A stretch of 64,000 nucleotides of DNA. It comes from UBA2421 sp002343075. GTDB lineage: Bacteria; Planctomycetota; Phycisphaerae; Tepidisphaerales; Tepidisphaeraceae. The position numbers and the translations under genes were made by a program. Where the stretch lies: contig CALJLN010000017.1 of assembly GCA_937982565.1 (NCBI GenBank), positions 135,951-199,950 on the forward strand, read 5' to 3'. Shown here piece by piece: positions 42,078 through 49,645 of this stretch. The first letter of the stretch is position 1, and each line of letters opens with the position of its first letter. A model generated the notes under the pieces. The model was not told the origin of the DNA and searched no databases. It saw nothing but the letters and a program-made list of their open reading frames with translations.

Positions 42078-43481
42078 TCATGCCCCGGTGAATCCCTCCG
42101 CCGACCACTGAATTGCCTGTTCCTCGGTGGCAAATCGGATGAACCCGCGCCCTCCGGGGCGACCATTCCCGCTGTCTTTCCAGCCGCCAAATGGTAACTG
42201 CGATGGCGAAAACGTCGTGGGCAGGTTTGCGTACACATTCCCCGCATCGAGCCGACTGCAAAACCGATCAAACCTCGCCCTGTTGCGCGTGAATACCGCC
42301 GCGGTGAGGCCGAAGGGTGTGCCGTTGTGTAGCCCGAATAGTTCCTGCTCAGAATCGACCGCGATCACCGCCACGATCGGCGCAAACAGCTCATCGCAAG
42401 CGAGCGCTGCCCCCGATGCCTTCGCCGCTGAATCAAACAATACCACCGCAGGCTCGACATAATAGCCCACCTTGCCATCCACACTCGCGGGCGCATGTCC
42501 CCGCTTGAGCCAGTGCCCCTCATTCAAATCGATCAGCCGTCGATATCGTTCATACGCCGCGTCACTCACAAGCGGGCCAAGCCTGGTCGTTTCCCACAGC
42601 GGATCGCCCGGTGTGAACTGGTGAATCGCAGGAAGCAATTTATCGATGAACGGAGACAATACTGCCCGCTCGACGATGATCCGGCTTGTCGCATTACATC
42701 GCTGCCCCGCGGTGAGGCAGGCGGCTTCGGCGCACATGTCGGCGGCGCGTTGCAAGTCGGCATCATCGCAGACGATCGCGGCACATTTGCCACCCAGTTC
42801 GAGCGCAACATCCTTTGATAAATCGTCCGCGGTCGCTTTCGCAATCGCCCGCCCTGCTGCAACGCTGCCAGTAAAGCCGACGGCGCGGATGCGCCGGTCG
42901 CTGCATAACTGCGCCCCTTCGGCGGCCGCACCCTGCACCAACCCAAAGACGCCCTCCGGCAGCGCCGCGGACATCAGCTCGGCATATCGCGCGCACACAT
43001 TTGCCGCAGCGGGGGCCGGCTTGAAAATGACAGAGTTACCCGCTGCAAGATACGCCAATATCTGGCCATGCGCCAGGTGCACTGGAAAGTTGAACGGCCC
43101 AATGACCGCCGCCGCCCCGCGGGCGCGCCTTCGGACGACTGCCGGATGCGGCGCGCCGGGGGGACACTCATCCGGCAGATATCGCGCCGCATCCGAGAAA
43201 GTCAGCTCAAACTTTGCAATCACGGCGCCGAGTTCGCCCGCGCACTCTCGAACGCACTTACCGGTTTCCCGGGCGATGCCGCGCGCCAATTCATCGCGCG
43301 CGACTTCAATCTTCATCTGTGCCGCACGCAGCGATTCAATCCGATCGCTCAAGGGCGTTGCGCTCCACGCTTCAAACGCCGCCGCCGCTGCAGCGATCGC
43401 CGGCTCGACTTCGGTGGGTCGAACTTCCGGAAACTCAAATGACAGGTCGCCGGGGCTCTGGTTTCTCCATGATGGTGTCAT
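42078..43481 (-). CDS. NAD-dependent aldehyde dehydrogenase (succinylglutamate-semialdehyde dehydrogenase-like)
   Basis: 467 residues with the full aldehyde dehydrogenase set: GPFNFPVHLAHGQILAYLAAGN (nucleotide site), FTGSVAAGR, the general base Glu in ALELGGK near 237 and the catalytic Cys in TAGQRCNATSRI near 272. The closest pattern is AstD, which oxidises N-succinylglutamate semialdehyde in arginine degradation, or related enzymes acting on aminoaldehydes from polyamine breakdown. The other ast genes are absent, so polyamine-derived aldehydes are a reasonable alternative because the pot operon follows 57 bases downstream. Its ATG overlaps the cobA-hemD stop by 4 bases (ATGA). Confidence 0.85.
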   Translation of the reverse strand: MTPSWRNQSPGDLSFEFPEVRPTEVEPAIAAAAAAFEAWSATPLSDRIESLRAAQMKIEVARDELARGIARETGKCVRECAGELGAVIAKFELTFSDAARYLPDECPPGAPHPAVVRRRARGAAAVIGPFNFPVHLAHGQILAYLAAGNSVIFKPAPAAANVCARYAELMSAALPEGVFGLVQGAAAEGAQLCSDRRIRAVGFTGSVAAGRAIAKATADDLSKDVALELGGKCAAIVCDDADLQRAADMCAEAACLTAGQRCNATSRIIVERAVLSPFIDKLLPAIHQFTPGDPLWETTRLGPLVSDAAYERYRRLIDLNEGHWLKRGHAPASVDGKVGYYVEPAVVLFDSAAKASGAALACDELFAPIVAVIAVDSEQELFGLHNGTPFGLTAAVFTRNRARFDRFCSRLDAGNVYANLPTTFSPSQLPFGGWKDSGNGRPGGRGFIRFATEEQAIQWSAEGFTGA

Positions 43482-45076
43482 AACGTCTCCGGGATAGCTT
43501 TCTCAGATTGGCACTCGCAGGCCTCGATCGCTGTAACAAGCCCGTCAAGATCATGCGGCGATGCTTCGACTCTTGGTTCAAAGCCAAGGGCACGAATTGC
43601 CGTCGAAGTGACCGGGCCGATGCTCGCCAGTTTTGTCGTTCCAAGCAACGCAATGGCGTCAGGGCCGAGCAGCGCCGCGAGATTGTTGGCTGTGCTGCTG
43701 CTGGTGAACGTGATCCAGTCGACCTCGCGGCTTCGCAACGCGCTCCATACCTCGTCGGGCAAAGCTGCAGTCTTGCGGGTCATGTATACGGCCACATCAC
43801 GAACATCGCTCGCGCCGCCGCTGCGCAACCGTTCGAGCAGCACGGGGCGGGCGATGTCGGCGCGAAGCAGCAGAAACTTCCTACCAGCCACCGCATCGGC
43901 GGCGTGTAGTGCATCTGCAAGCGCTTCGAGAAAAAACTGTTCCGGGCATAGATCCGCCCGGCAACAAAGTTGCTTTTCAACCGCAGCACGAGTGGACTCA
44001 CCTACCACAGCGATCTTCGCACCCGCAAAGATGCGCGCATCCAGACCCAGGCGCCATAGTCGATCGCGCACCGCCGAGGCGGCATTGGGGCTTGTGAAGA
44101 TGATCCAATCAGCAACCGCCGGTGCGCGTTTCGAGATGCCGCGCGCCAATTCGCCCAAGATGCCGTCAACCTCACTCCAATCTGTCAGCGGTGCAATTTC
44201 TATCGTCGGCGCTTCCAGTACCCGCGCCCCGAGCGCTTCGAGTCGGGCGGAAAGCACACTCGCCTGCACGCGCGTGCGAGTCACCATAATCGTCTTTCCG
44301 GAAAGCGGGCGATTGTCGAACCATCGAAGCTGCTCGCGTAGAGCAACCACGCTGCCGACGAGTGTCAGGGCGGGTGTTGCAATGCGCGACTCAAGCACTG
44401 CGTCGGCAAGCGTGGCGATGGTGGCCGTCACGGTCTTTTGTTCCGGCAATGTCGCCCACTGAATGCACGCCGCGGGGGTGTCCGGGGGCAGTCCGTGCTC
44501 GATCAGTTTCAGTGCAATCATCGAAAGCGACTTCACGCCCATGTAGAACGCCACGCAGGGCAGCTTGGCGATCGCCGCCCAATCGTTGTCGGCGGCAAAG
44601 TCGCGGCCTTCAGTCGAGTGTCCGGCGATGAAAGTGACGCTGGAATTGTGGTTGCGGTGCGTGAGTGGAATGCCGGCATACGCCCCCGCCGCCGTTGCCG
44701 CGGTGACTCCGGGGACGATCTCGAAGGCAACCTTTGCTTCGGCGAGGGCCAGGGCCTCCTCGCCGCCGCGCCCGAAGATGCACGGATCGCCCCCTTTGAG
44801 CCGAACGACGCGCTTCCCCGCGGCGGCGTGTCGAATGAGCATGGCGTTGATCTGGTCCTGCGACATTGACGGTTCCCCGGCACGTTTGCCGACATTGACC
44901 CACTGCGCTTTTTGCGCGTAGACGCGCAGCTTTTGACTAATCAAGCTGTCAAACAGGACCACATCGGCAAGTTCCAGTAATTCGCGCCCGCGGAGGGTTA
45001 ACAGGCCCGGGTTGCCGGGGCCTGCGCCGACCAGCGCAGCGTGTCCCCGATATTTTACTAAACGATTCTGGTGCAC
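43478..45076 (-). CDS. cobA-hemD: uroporphyrinogen-III C-methyltransferase / uroporphyrinogen-III synthase fusion
   Basis: 532 residues. The N-terminal half (~10-255) is a SAM-dependent uroporphyrinogen-III methyltransferase: LVGAGPGNPGLLTLRG, VVRLKGGDPCIFGRGGEEA and IPLTHRNHNSS are diagnostic. The C-terminal half (~260-525) is uroporphyrinogen-III synthase of the HemD family (GKTIMVTRTRVQASVLSARLEALG and WIIFTSPNAASAV, then FTSSSTANNLAALL). The two activities make uroporphyrinogen III and methylate it to precorrin-2, the branch towards sirohaem and cobalamin. Such fusions occur in Gram-positive bacteria and planctomycetes. It diverges from the PilZ gene. No hemC or hemA gene is adjacent. Confidence 0.93.
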   Translation of the reverse strand: MHQNRLVKYRGHAALVGAGPGNPGLLTLRGRELLELADVVLFDSLISQKLRVYAQKAQWVNVGKRAGEPSMSQDQINAMLIRHAAAGKRVVRLKGGDPCIFGRGGEEALALAEAKVAFEIVPGVTAATAAGAYAGIPLTHRNHNSSVTFIAGHSTEGRDFAADNDWAAIAKLPCVAFYMGVKSLSMIALKLIEHGLPPDTPAACIQWATLPEQKTVTATIATLADAVLESRIATPALTLVGSVVALREQLRWFDNRPLSGKTIMVTRTRVQASVLSARLEALGARVLEAPTIEIAPLTDWSEVDGILGELARGISKRAPAVADWIIFTSPNAASAVRDRLWRLGLDARIFAGAKIAVVGESTRAAVEKQLCCRADLCPEQFFLEALADALHAADAVAGRKFLLLRADIARPVLLERLRSGGASDVRDVAVYMTRKTAALPDEVWSALRSREVDWITFTSSSTANNLAALLGPDAIALLGTTKLASIGPVTSTAIRALGFEPRVEASPHDLDGLVTAIEACECQSEKAIPETL

Positions 45077-45175
45077 TGGATAATCTTTTCCATTTGGAAT
45101 GCCGATGAAATCAACAAGGCGGTATCCGCTCGCCAGCGGGCGCCTCTGGGAATCTTACACATCGGAGTGTCGCAT

Positions 45176-45523
45176 ATGGTTGCGCTTCTGAAAATGCCTC
45201 GGATGAAAGTCGAACCGTCGAACCTGGAACGACGGATCTTTCCGCGCAAGGAAGTGAACAACTGGATCGAAGGCCGCCGGCTCGATCATAGCCTGAGCGC
45301 GATCCGCGATCGCCGGGTGAGCCTGGCGATGCGCGATGTCTCGCTCGGCGGGCTTAGTGCTATCAGCTCCGCCCCGTTGGACGAGGGGGAACGCATCAGC
45401 GTCTCATTCCCCCCTGCTGGCACAAATCACGGCTGGGATGCCTACGGCCGAGTACTCCGCTGCGAGGCCAGCGCCATGGGCTATCGCGTTGCCGTTGAGT
45501 TTGACCCTTTGCCCGCAGCGTAA
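45176..45523 (+). CDS. PilZ-domain protein
   Basis: 115 residues from the ATG at 45176, with GGAG 8 bases upstream. It is a single PilZ-like barrel: the RxxxR of the c-di-GMP site corresponds to ERRIFPRKEVNN near 19-31, and the DxSxxG element is MRDVSLGGLSA near 57-67. The final strands AYGRVLRCEAS and YRVAVEFDPLP close the barrel. PilZ proteins bind c-di-GMP and adjust motility, adhesion or exopolysaccharide. With no partner domain, this one presumably acts as an adaptor. An exopolysaccharide locus lies 6 kb further on, but no direct link is visible. A hairpin terminator follows at 45553. Confidence 0.85.
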   Translation: MVALLKMPRMKVEPSNLERRIFPRKEVNNWIEGRRLDHSLSAIRDRRVSLAMRDVSLGGLSAISSAPLDEGERISVSFPPAGTNHGWDAYGRVLRCEASAMGYRVAVEFDPLPAA

Positions 45524-45552
45524 TCGACCCCAAATCCAGGTCATAGCCCAAG

Positions 45553-45584
45553 GCTGAGCGGGTGTTTCCCGTTCAGCTTCTTTC
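45553..45584 (+). terminator. Rho-independent terminator-like hairpin after the PilZ gene
   Basis: GCTGAGCGGG pairs with CCCGTTCAGC (one G-T pair) around a TGTTT loop, followed by TTCTTTC. It lies 29 bases after the PilZ stop and 93 bases before the tatC start. Confidence 0.6.
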
Positions 45585-45676
45585 ATATACACAGCGGGTG
45601 CTTGCTGCGCCATCGCCCTCGGCGCTGCCTACGTCAATCCTTCCGCCTGCTCCGGTTCCCCGTACAATCCCGGTCG

Positions 45677-46669
45677 ATGTCTGATGAGCCTTCCCGATCC
45701 AACCCGCTGCGCACTGATTTCAATCCCGATGATTTTCGGATGACGATCGGCGATCACCTCGAAGAACTGCGCTCGCGGCTGATTAAGGCGCTCGCTGGCC
45801 TGGCCGTTGCACTGGTCGGGTGCTGCATCTTTGGCAACCAGGTTCTGCTCGCGTTCTGCAGGCCGCTTTACAACGTGCTCGAATCTAAGGGGCTGAACAC
45901 GCAACTGCGGTACGACACCATCGGTGAACCACTGACGACCTGGCTCGCCGTCAATCTCATCACCGCGGCCGCTATTGCCAGCCCGTGGATCTTGTATCAA
46001 TTCTGGCAGTTCGTCGCGGCGGGGCTTTACCCCGCGGAGCGAAAGTACATCACCCGCTATCTGCCCATGAGCATTTCGCTCCTGCTCATCGGCATGGTGT
46101 TTGTCTATTTCATTGTCCTGCCATGGTCGATGAGCTTTGTCATCGACTTCGCGAGCGCGGTGCCCGTGCCCGGCGAGCGGTTTACCACCACCCAACCACA
46201 TGACGCAGTGATTCTGCCTGCCCTTACCGGCGACCCTGCTTCTCCGCGCGAAAATGAAATGTGGATCGATGAATCGACCAGCAAAATCAAGATCTTTCAC
46301 AAGGGGCAGATTCGCTCCCTCCGCTTCGGCACCGAAAATCTGCTCGCCCCCGATTTTAAACTATCGCAGTACATCAGCCTGGTGGTGGGGATGCTTTTCG
46401 CATTTGCCCTCAGCTTTCAACTGCCGTTGCTGGTGATGGCACTCGTGCGGATTGGGATTTTTGATGTTGAACAGCTAAAAGCGGCGAGAAAGTACGTCTA
46501 CTTCGCGCTGGCCATTGCGGCGGCAGCGATTACGCCGGGCGACGTGGTGACAGCGACCATCGCGCTTATGATCCCACTCGGACTCTTGTACGAACTGGGC
46601 CTCTGGCTCGCGCGCGTGCCCGGCGGTGCGCGCGGATTCGATGTGGGCGATCATCCCGAATCACGGTGA
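45677..46669 (+). CDS. tatC: Sec-independent protein translocase TatC, with enlarged periplasmic loop
   Basis: 330 residues, ~70 longer than E. coli TatC. Six membrane helices with family motifs: MTIGDHLEELRSRLIKALAG at the N-terminus (with the Glu of HLEELR that binds the twin-arginine motif), TIGEPLTTWLAVNLITAAA, and LSLPLL-type helix 5. The insertion (FASAVPVPGERFTTTQPHD to IRSLRFGTENLLAPDF, roughly residues 155-235) enlarges the loop between helices 3 and 4, on the periplasmic side. TatC is the receptor for folded Tat substrates. No tatA/B is adjacent. The start at 45677 is chosen because the Tat homology begins soon after; the preceding in-frame codons are Arg-rich and non-coding-like. 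Confidence 0.92.
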   Translation: MSDEPSRSNPLRTDFNPDDFRMTIGDHLEELRSRLIKALAGLAVALVGCCIFGNQVLLAFCRPLYNVLESKGLNTQLRYDTIGEPLTTWLAVNLITAAAIASPWILYQFWQFVAAGLYPAERKYITRYLPMSISLLLIGMVFVYFIVLPWSMSFVIDFASAVPVPGERFTTTQPHDAVILPALTGDPASPRENEMWIDESTSKIKIFHKGQIRSLRFGTENLLAPDFKLSQYISLVVGMLFAFALSFQLPLLVMALVRIGIFDVEQLKAARKYVYFALAIAAAAITPGDVVTATIALMIPLGLLYELGLWLARVPGGARGFDVGDHPESR

Positions 46670-46689
46670 CCATTGCAGCCGCAACCGCT

Positions 46690-46710
46690 GTAGCGCCGCT
46701 ACTTTTATTC
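46690..46710 (+). terminator. short hairpin with T-run after tatC
   Basis: GTAGC-GCC-GCTAC is followed by TTTTATTCT, 20 bases after the tatC stop, in the gap to the converging deacetylase gene. The stem is only five pairs. Confidence 0.4.
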
Positions 46711-46719
46711 TAAAACGAT

Positions 46720-47646
46720 TCACTCCGGCTCAAAGACGTCGTGCCAAGCCATAAACGTGTTCACATGCACTCTCACTACACACGATGTATCGGGCGTGTA
46801 ACCGCCGGCCAGCACCCACGCGATCGGAATGCTGTGCTGCCTGGCAAACGCGAAAATCATGCGGTCGCGCGCTTTCAGGTCTTCGTAATCGAGATCTAGC
46901 GGCGAATAAGGGTCTTCGCGAAACGGATCGGCCCCAGCTTGATAGAGGATCAGGTCGGGTCGGCCACCTGTAAGCACGAAGGGCAATGCCTCCTCCATGA
47001 TCCGCAACATGTCTGCTCGATCGCAACCGCTCGGTAGCGGGAAAGAAATGTGGTTTTCGCCGTCGACGTGCCTTTTCACGCTGACATCGCGAAATGGCGT
47101 GTTATTGCAGTAGTCGTTCCCGTAAACACTCACCGCAGTGACCCAGGGTCGGGTGGCCGCGAGCCTGGCGGTGCCGTTGCCGTAGTGCAAATCCATATCG
47201 AGGATGGCGACGCGACAAATCTCGCCCGCGACTCGCATGGCTTCCGCGGCGACGACAAGCCCGTTAAACGTGCAGAAACCCTCGCCGTTTGATGCGTGGC
47301 TGTGATGAAAGCCACTCACCAGCGCCGCGCTCGCACCGGTAAGAAGCGCGTCGCGTCCCGCGGCGAGGCATCCGCCCCCGGTAAGCAATACTGACGGCCA
47401 AAGCGCCGGCGACCAGGGAAACTTCTGACTCTCGGCCAGCAGACGTGGTGCGCCAGTTCGCACCGCATTTACATATTCCGGCACATGTACGCGAAGCAGA
47501 TCGACTTCAGTCACCGGCGCAGGCTCGACCAGCTCAACCCAGTCAAACGCCCGCAGCGCCTCAGCCACCATGCCAAACTTGTGCATCGGCATCACATGCT
47601 GCCCGATGTCGGCGGCGAAGCCGGGATGGTAAAAGGCTTTGAGCAT
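46720..47646 (-). CDS. histone-deacetylase-family (class IV-like) amidohydrolase
   Basis: 308 residues. HDAC-fold landmarks: HVMPMHKFGMVAEALRAF at the N-terminus, the paired His of SGFHHSHAS (114-115), GFCTFNGLVVAA, the Zn motif DMDLHYGNGT (Asp152, His154), Asp240 in QAGADPFREDP as third ligand, and a Tyr in LAGGYTPD near 282. Bacterial members remove acetyl groups from polyamines, acetoin-related compounds or lysines. It starts 6 bases after the stop of the GNAT-like gene on the same strand, so an acetylation/deacetylation pair on one transcript is likely. The substrate cannot be deduced. Confidence 0.9.
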   Translation of the reverse strand: MLKAFYHPGFAADIGQHVMPMHKFGMVAEALRAFDWVELVEPAPVTEVDLLRVHVPEYVNAVRTGAPRLLAESQKFPWSPALWPSVLLTGGGCLAAGRDALLTGASAALVSGFHHSHASNGEGFCTFNGLVVAAEAMRVAGEICRVAILDMDLHYGNGTARLAATRPWVTAVSVYGNDYCNNTPFRDVSVKRHVDGENHISFPLPSGCDRADMLRIMEEALPFVLTGGRPDLILYQAGADPFREDPYSPLDLDYEDLKARDRMIFAFARQHSIPIAWVLAGGYTPDTSCVVRVHVNTFMAWHDVFEPE

Positions 47647-47652
47647 TCCGCT

Positions 47653-48513
47653 TTAGCTTTCGAGTGGGGGCAATAGCCGAATCGTCGCGTCGGCGGGCGG
47701 GTATCTGTCCATGGTCCGCCAAGCTGCGACCATGTCCTGCTGCCGGGAATGAACTGCGTACATGCTATACAAAGCGTTGACCATGTGGCGCACCTCGCCA
47801 CCAAGAATGTTTGATTCAGTCTCCCGGCCCACCCGCCGCACCACCAGCATATAGGGCAACGGCATTGGCCCGCCGGCTCTGTCTATCTCTGTTGGGGGGC
47901 GAAAATCGGGCTGGAAGTAATCAACCATGGAGGGATCAACCTTCTGAAAGTTGGCCCTTCCGTACGATGCCAGCCGCCTACGGCTCATTTCGTCGCCCGG
48001 CGAATGATGCTCCATCTCGGCCATAAGCGTGATGCTGACAGGCCCGGCGTATCCGGCAGCCCGATGCAGCCGGCGCGCGATCGGCACCGGAAACGCCCGT
48101 AACCACGCCGCCAGCCCACCCCCGCGATGTTCTGGATCGACCAGTGCATGTGATAGATGGACATAAACATCGCCAGGAAACTGGCGATGCAGCATCGCGG
48201 TGCAATCACGCACTGCAATGGGCTGGCCGCTGCGACAGACTGCGACCATACGATAGAGAAAACACCAGCGATCGATCGGTTCGGCAGGATTCCACTGCAG
48301 CCGACTGATAATCACCCCCCGCTGCTCCATGGCATGGTGCGAACCAAACTCGTCCCACAATTTCTGATAGGCCGGCTCAAACAAAGGATCATCGCGCCGG
48401 CTGATGAGGTGTGCCGTCAACCCCGACCAATCAAAACTAGCCGACCGGGCATCGCCAGGAGCCAAGTCGGCGGGGTCGATCGGGAGGGTTTCCGGCAAAC
48501 GTGTATCGGACAT
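47653..48513 (-). CDS. GNAT-like acetyltransferase-fold protein
   Basis: 286 residues; I do not recognise a named family. Residues ~116-140 fit GNAT motif A: VHLSHALVDPEHRGGGLAAWL, with the R-G-G-G pyrophosphate-binding turn and following helix. The region 85-115 (WCFLYRMVAVCRSGQPIA) would supply the preceding strands. The C-terminal half has an Arg- and Pro-rich part (QPDFRPPTEIDRAGGPMPL) and no membrane helix. If it is an acetyltransferase, the HDAC-like enzyme 6 bases downstream may reverse its reaction. The gene diverges from the oxidoreductase with only 40 bases between the two starts. Confidence 0.6.
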   Translation of the reverse strand: MSDTRLPETLPIDPADLAPGDARSASFDWSGLTAHLISRRDDPLFEPAYQKLWDEFGSHHAMEQRGVIISRLQWNPAEPIDRWCFLYRMVAVCRSGQPIAVRDCTAMLHRQFPGDVYVHLSHALVDPEHRGGGLAAWLRAFPVPIARRLHRAAGYAGPVSITLMAEMEHHSPGDEMSRRRLASYGRANFQKVDPSMVDYFQPDFRPPTEIDRAGGPMPLPYMLVVRRVGRETESNILGGEVRHMVNALYSMYAVHSRQQDMVAAWRTMDRYPPADATIRLLPPLES

Positions 48514-48553
48514 GTGAGTTCGGGTATCTTACTAAACGGAAGGCCTGTCTGAC

Positions 48554-49537
48554 ATGAAAGCATGGTTGCTCGACAACATGACCGGCGGCGTGGGCGGGCT
48601 GCGTCTTGCCGACTTCCCAGACCCCCAGCCGACGGCCGGCGAGGCGGTGCTGTCGGTCACACTGGCCGGCCTGAACCCCGCCGACCGCTACCTGGCCGAG
48701 GGTCAATACCCCGCAAAGCCGGAGTTTCCACATATTCTGGGCCGAGACGGCATCGGTACCGTGACCGCGGTCGGGCCGGATGTAACCGGCCTGAAAATCG
48801 GCGACCGCAGGGTGATCGTGCGGAGTGAAATTGGGGTCAACCGGCGTGGCACACTTGCCGAAAAAGTGGCCGTTCCGGTCGAGTCGCTCGTTCCCGTCCC
48901 GCCCGGATGGACCGACGCGCAGGCGGCCGGCGCGACACTGGTGTATCTCACGGCGTGGCAGGCGATCACGCAATGGAGCGATTTGCCGGCAGAGGCGGTC
49001 GTTCTGGTCAGCGGGGCATCCGGCGGCGTGGGAGTGGCCGTCACGCACGTCGCCAGCGCGATGGGCCACACGGTCATCGGGCTTTCCCGGTCGAGGGAAA
49101 AATCGGCCGTAGTCCTCAATCAGGGTGCGACAACGTGTTTCGATCCCGCGGACGCCGATTGGCCGAGAAAGCTCAAGGCCCATCTCGGCAGCCGCAGGGT
49201 CGATCTGGTCATCGATAACGTCGGCGGCGAGCTGTTCAGCCAGATGATAGGCGTGCTCGGTGAGAACGGCCGGGTGAGCTGCGTCGGTCGCCTGGCAGGT
49301 CCGGTGCCTCAGTTCAACACCGCGACGCTGTTTTTTCGACGGCTGCAAATCCGCGGCGTTGGGGTCTACAGTTACAAGCCGGCAGAAAGTGCCACCATCT
49401 GGCCGAGAATCACGGCGTTGCTCGAAGCGAAGCGTTATCGCCCGCTTGTGGATTCGACGTTCGACTTTGAAGAGCTTCCTGATGCGTTTGCGCGTCTCGA
49501 AGCCGGACCAATGGGCAAAGTTTTAGTGCGGGTTTGA
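48554..49537 (+). CDS. MDR-family NAD(P)H:quinone oxidoreductase / zinc-independent alcohol dehydrogenase-like
   Basis: 327 residues, typical length. N-terminal GroES-like domain (~1-125; GLNPADRYLAEGQYP and HILGRDGIGTV with the catalytic-domain Arg-Asp region), then a Rossmann domain with VLVSGASGGVGVAV (nucleotide-binding), VDLVIDNVGGELF and a closing helix. The zinc-ligand Cys/His set of classical alcohol dehydrogenases is absent, pointing to quinone reductase or enoyl reductase type chemistry with NADPH. The substrate is unknown. It starts 40 bases from the divergent GNAT-like gene and is followed by pgi, 108 bases away with an inverted repeat in between. Confidence 0.87.
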   Translation: MKAWLLDNMTGGVGGLRLADFPDPQPTAGEAVLSVTLAGLNPADRYLAEGQYPAKPEFPHILGRDGIGTVTAVGPDVTGLKIGDRRVIVRSEIGVNRRGTLAEKVAVPVESLVPVPPGWTDAQAAGATLVYLTAWQAITQWSDLPAEAVVLVSGASGGVGVAVTHVASAMGHTVIGLSRSREKSAVVLNQGATTCFDPADADWPRKLKAHLGSRRVDLVIDNVGGELFSQMIGVLGENGRVSCVGRLAGPVPQFNTATLFFRRLQIRGVGVYSYKPAESATIWPRITALLEAKRYRPLVDSTFDFEELPDAFARLEAGPMGKVLVRV

Positions 49538-49546
49538 ATCAAACTC

Positions 49547-49621
49547 AGTACACGAAAGCACGAGGTCACAGGGTGCGCACGAAAACAGTCAACTTTCCGT
49601 TGCTGCATCTCTTCGTGTACT
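49547..49621. repeat. inverted repeat with 10-base arms upstream of pgi
   Basis: AGTACACGAA (49547-49556) and TTCGTGTACT (49612-49621) are perfect inverted copies 55 bases apart. The interior holds further CACGA-type cores (AAGCACGAGG, GCGCACGAAAA). It lies between the oxidoreductase stop (49537) and the pgi start. Confidence 0.6.
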
Positions 49622-49645
49622 CTTTTCAAGAACCCAGGAGATAGC

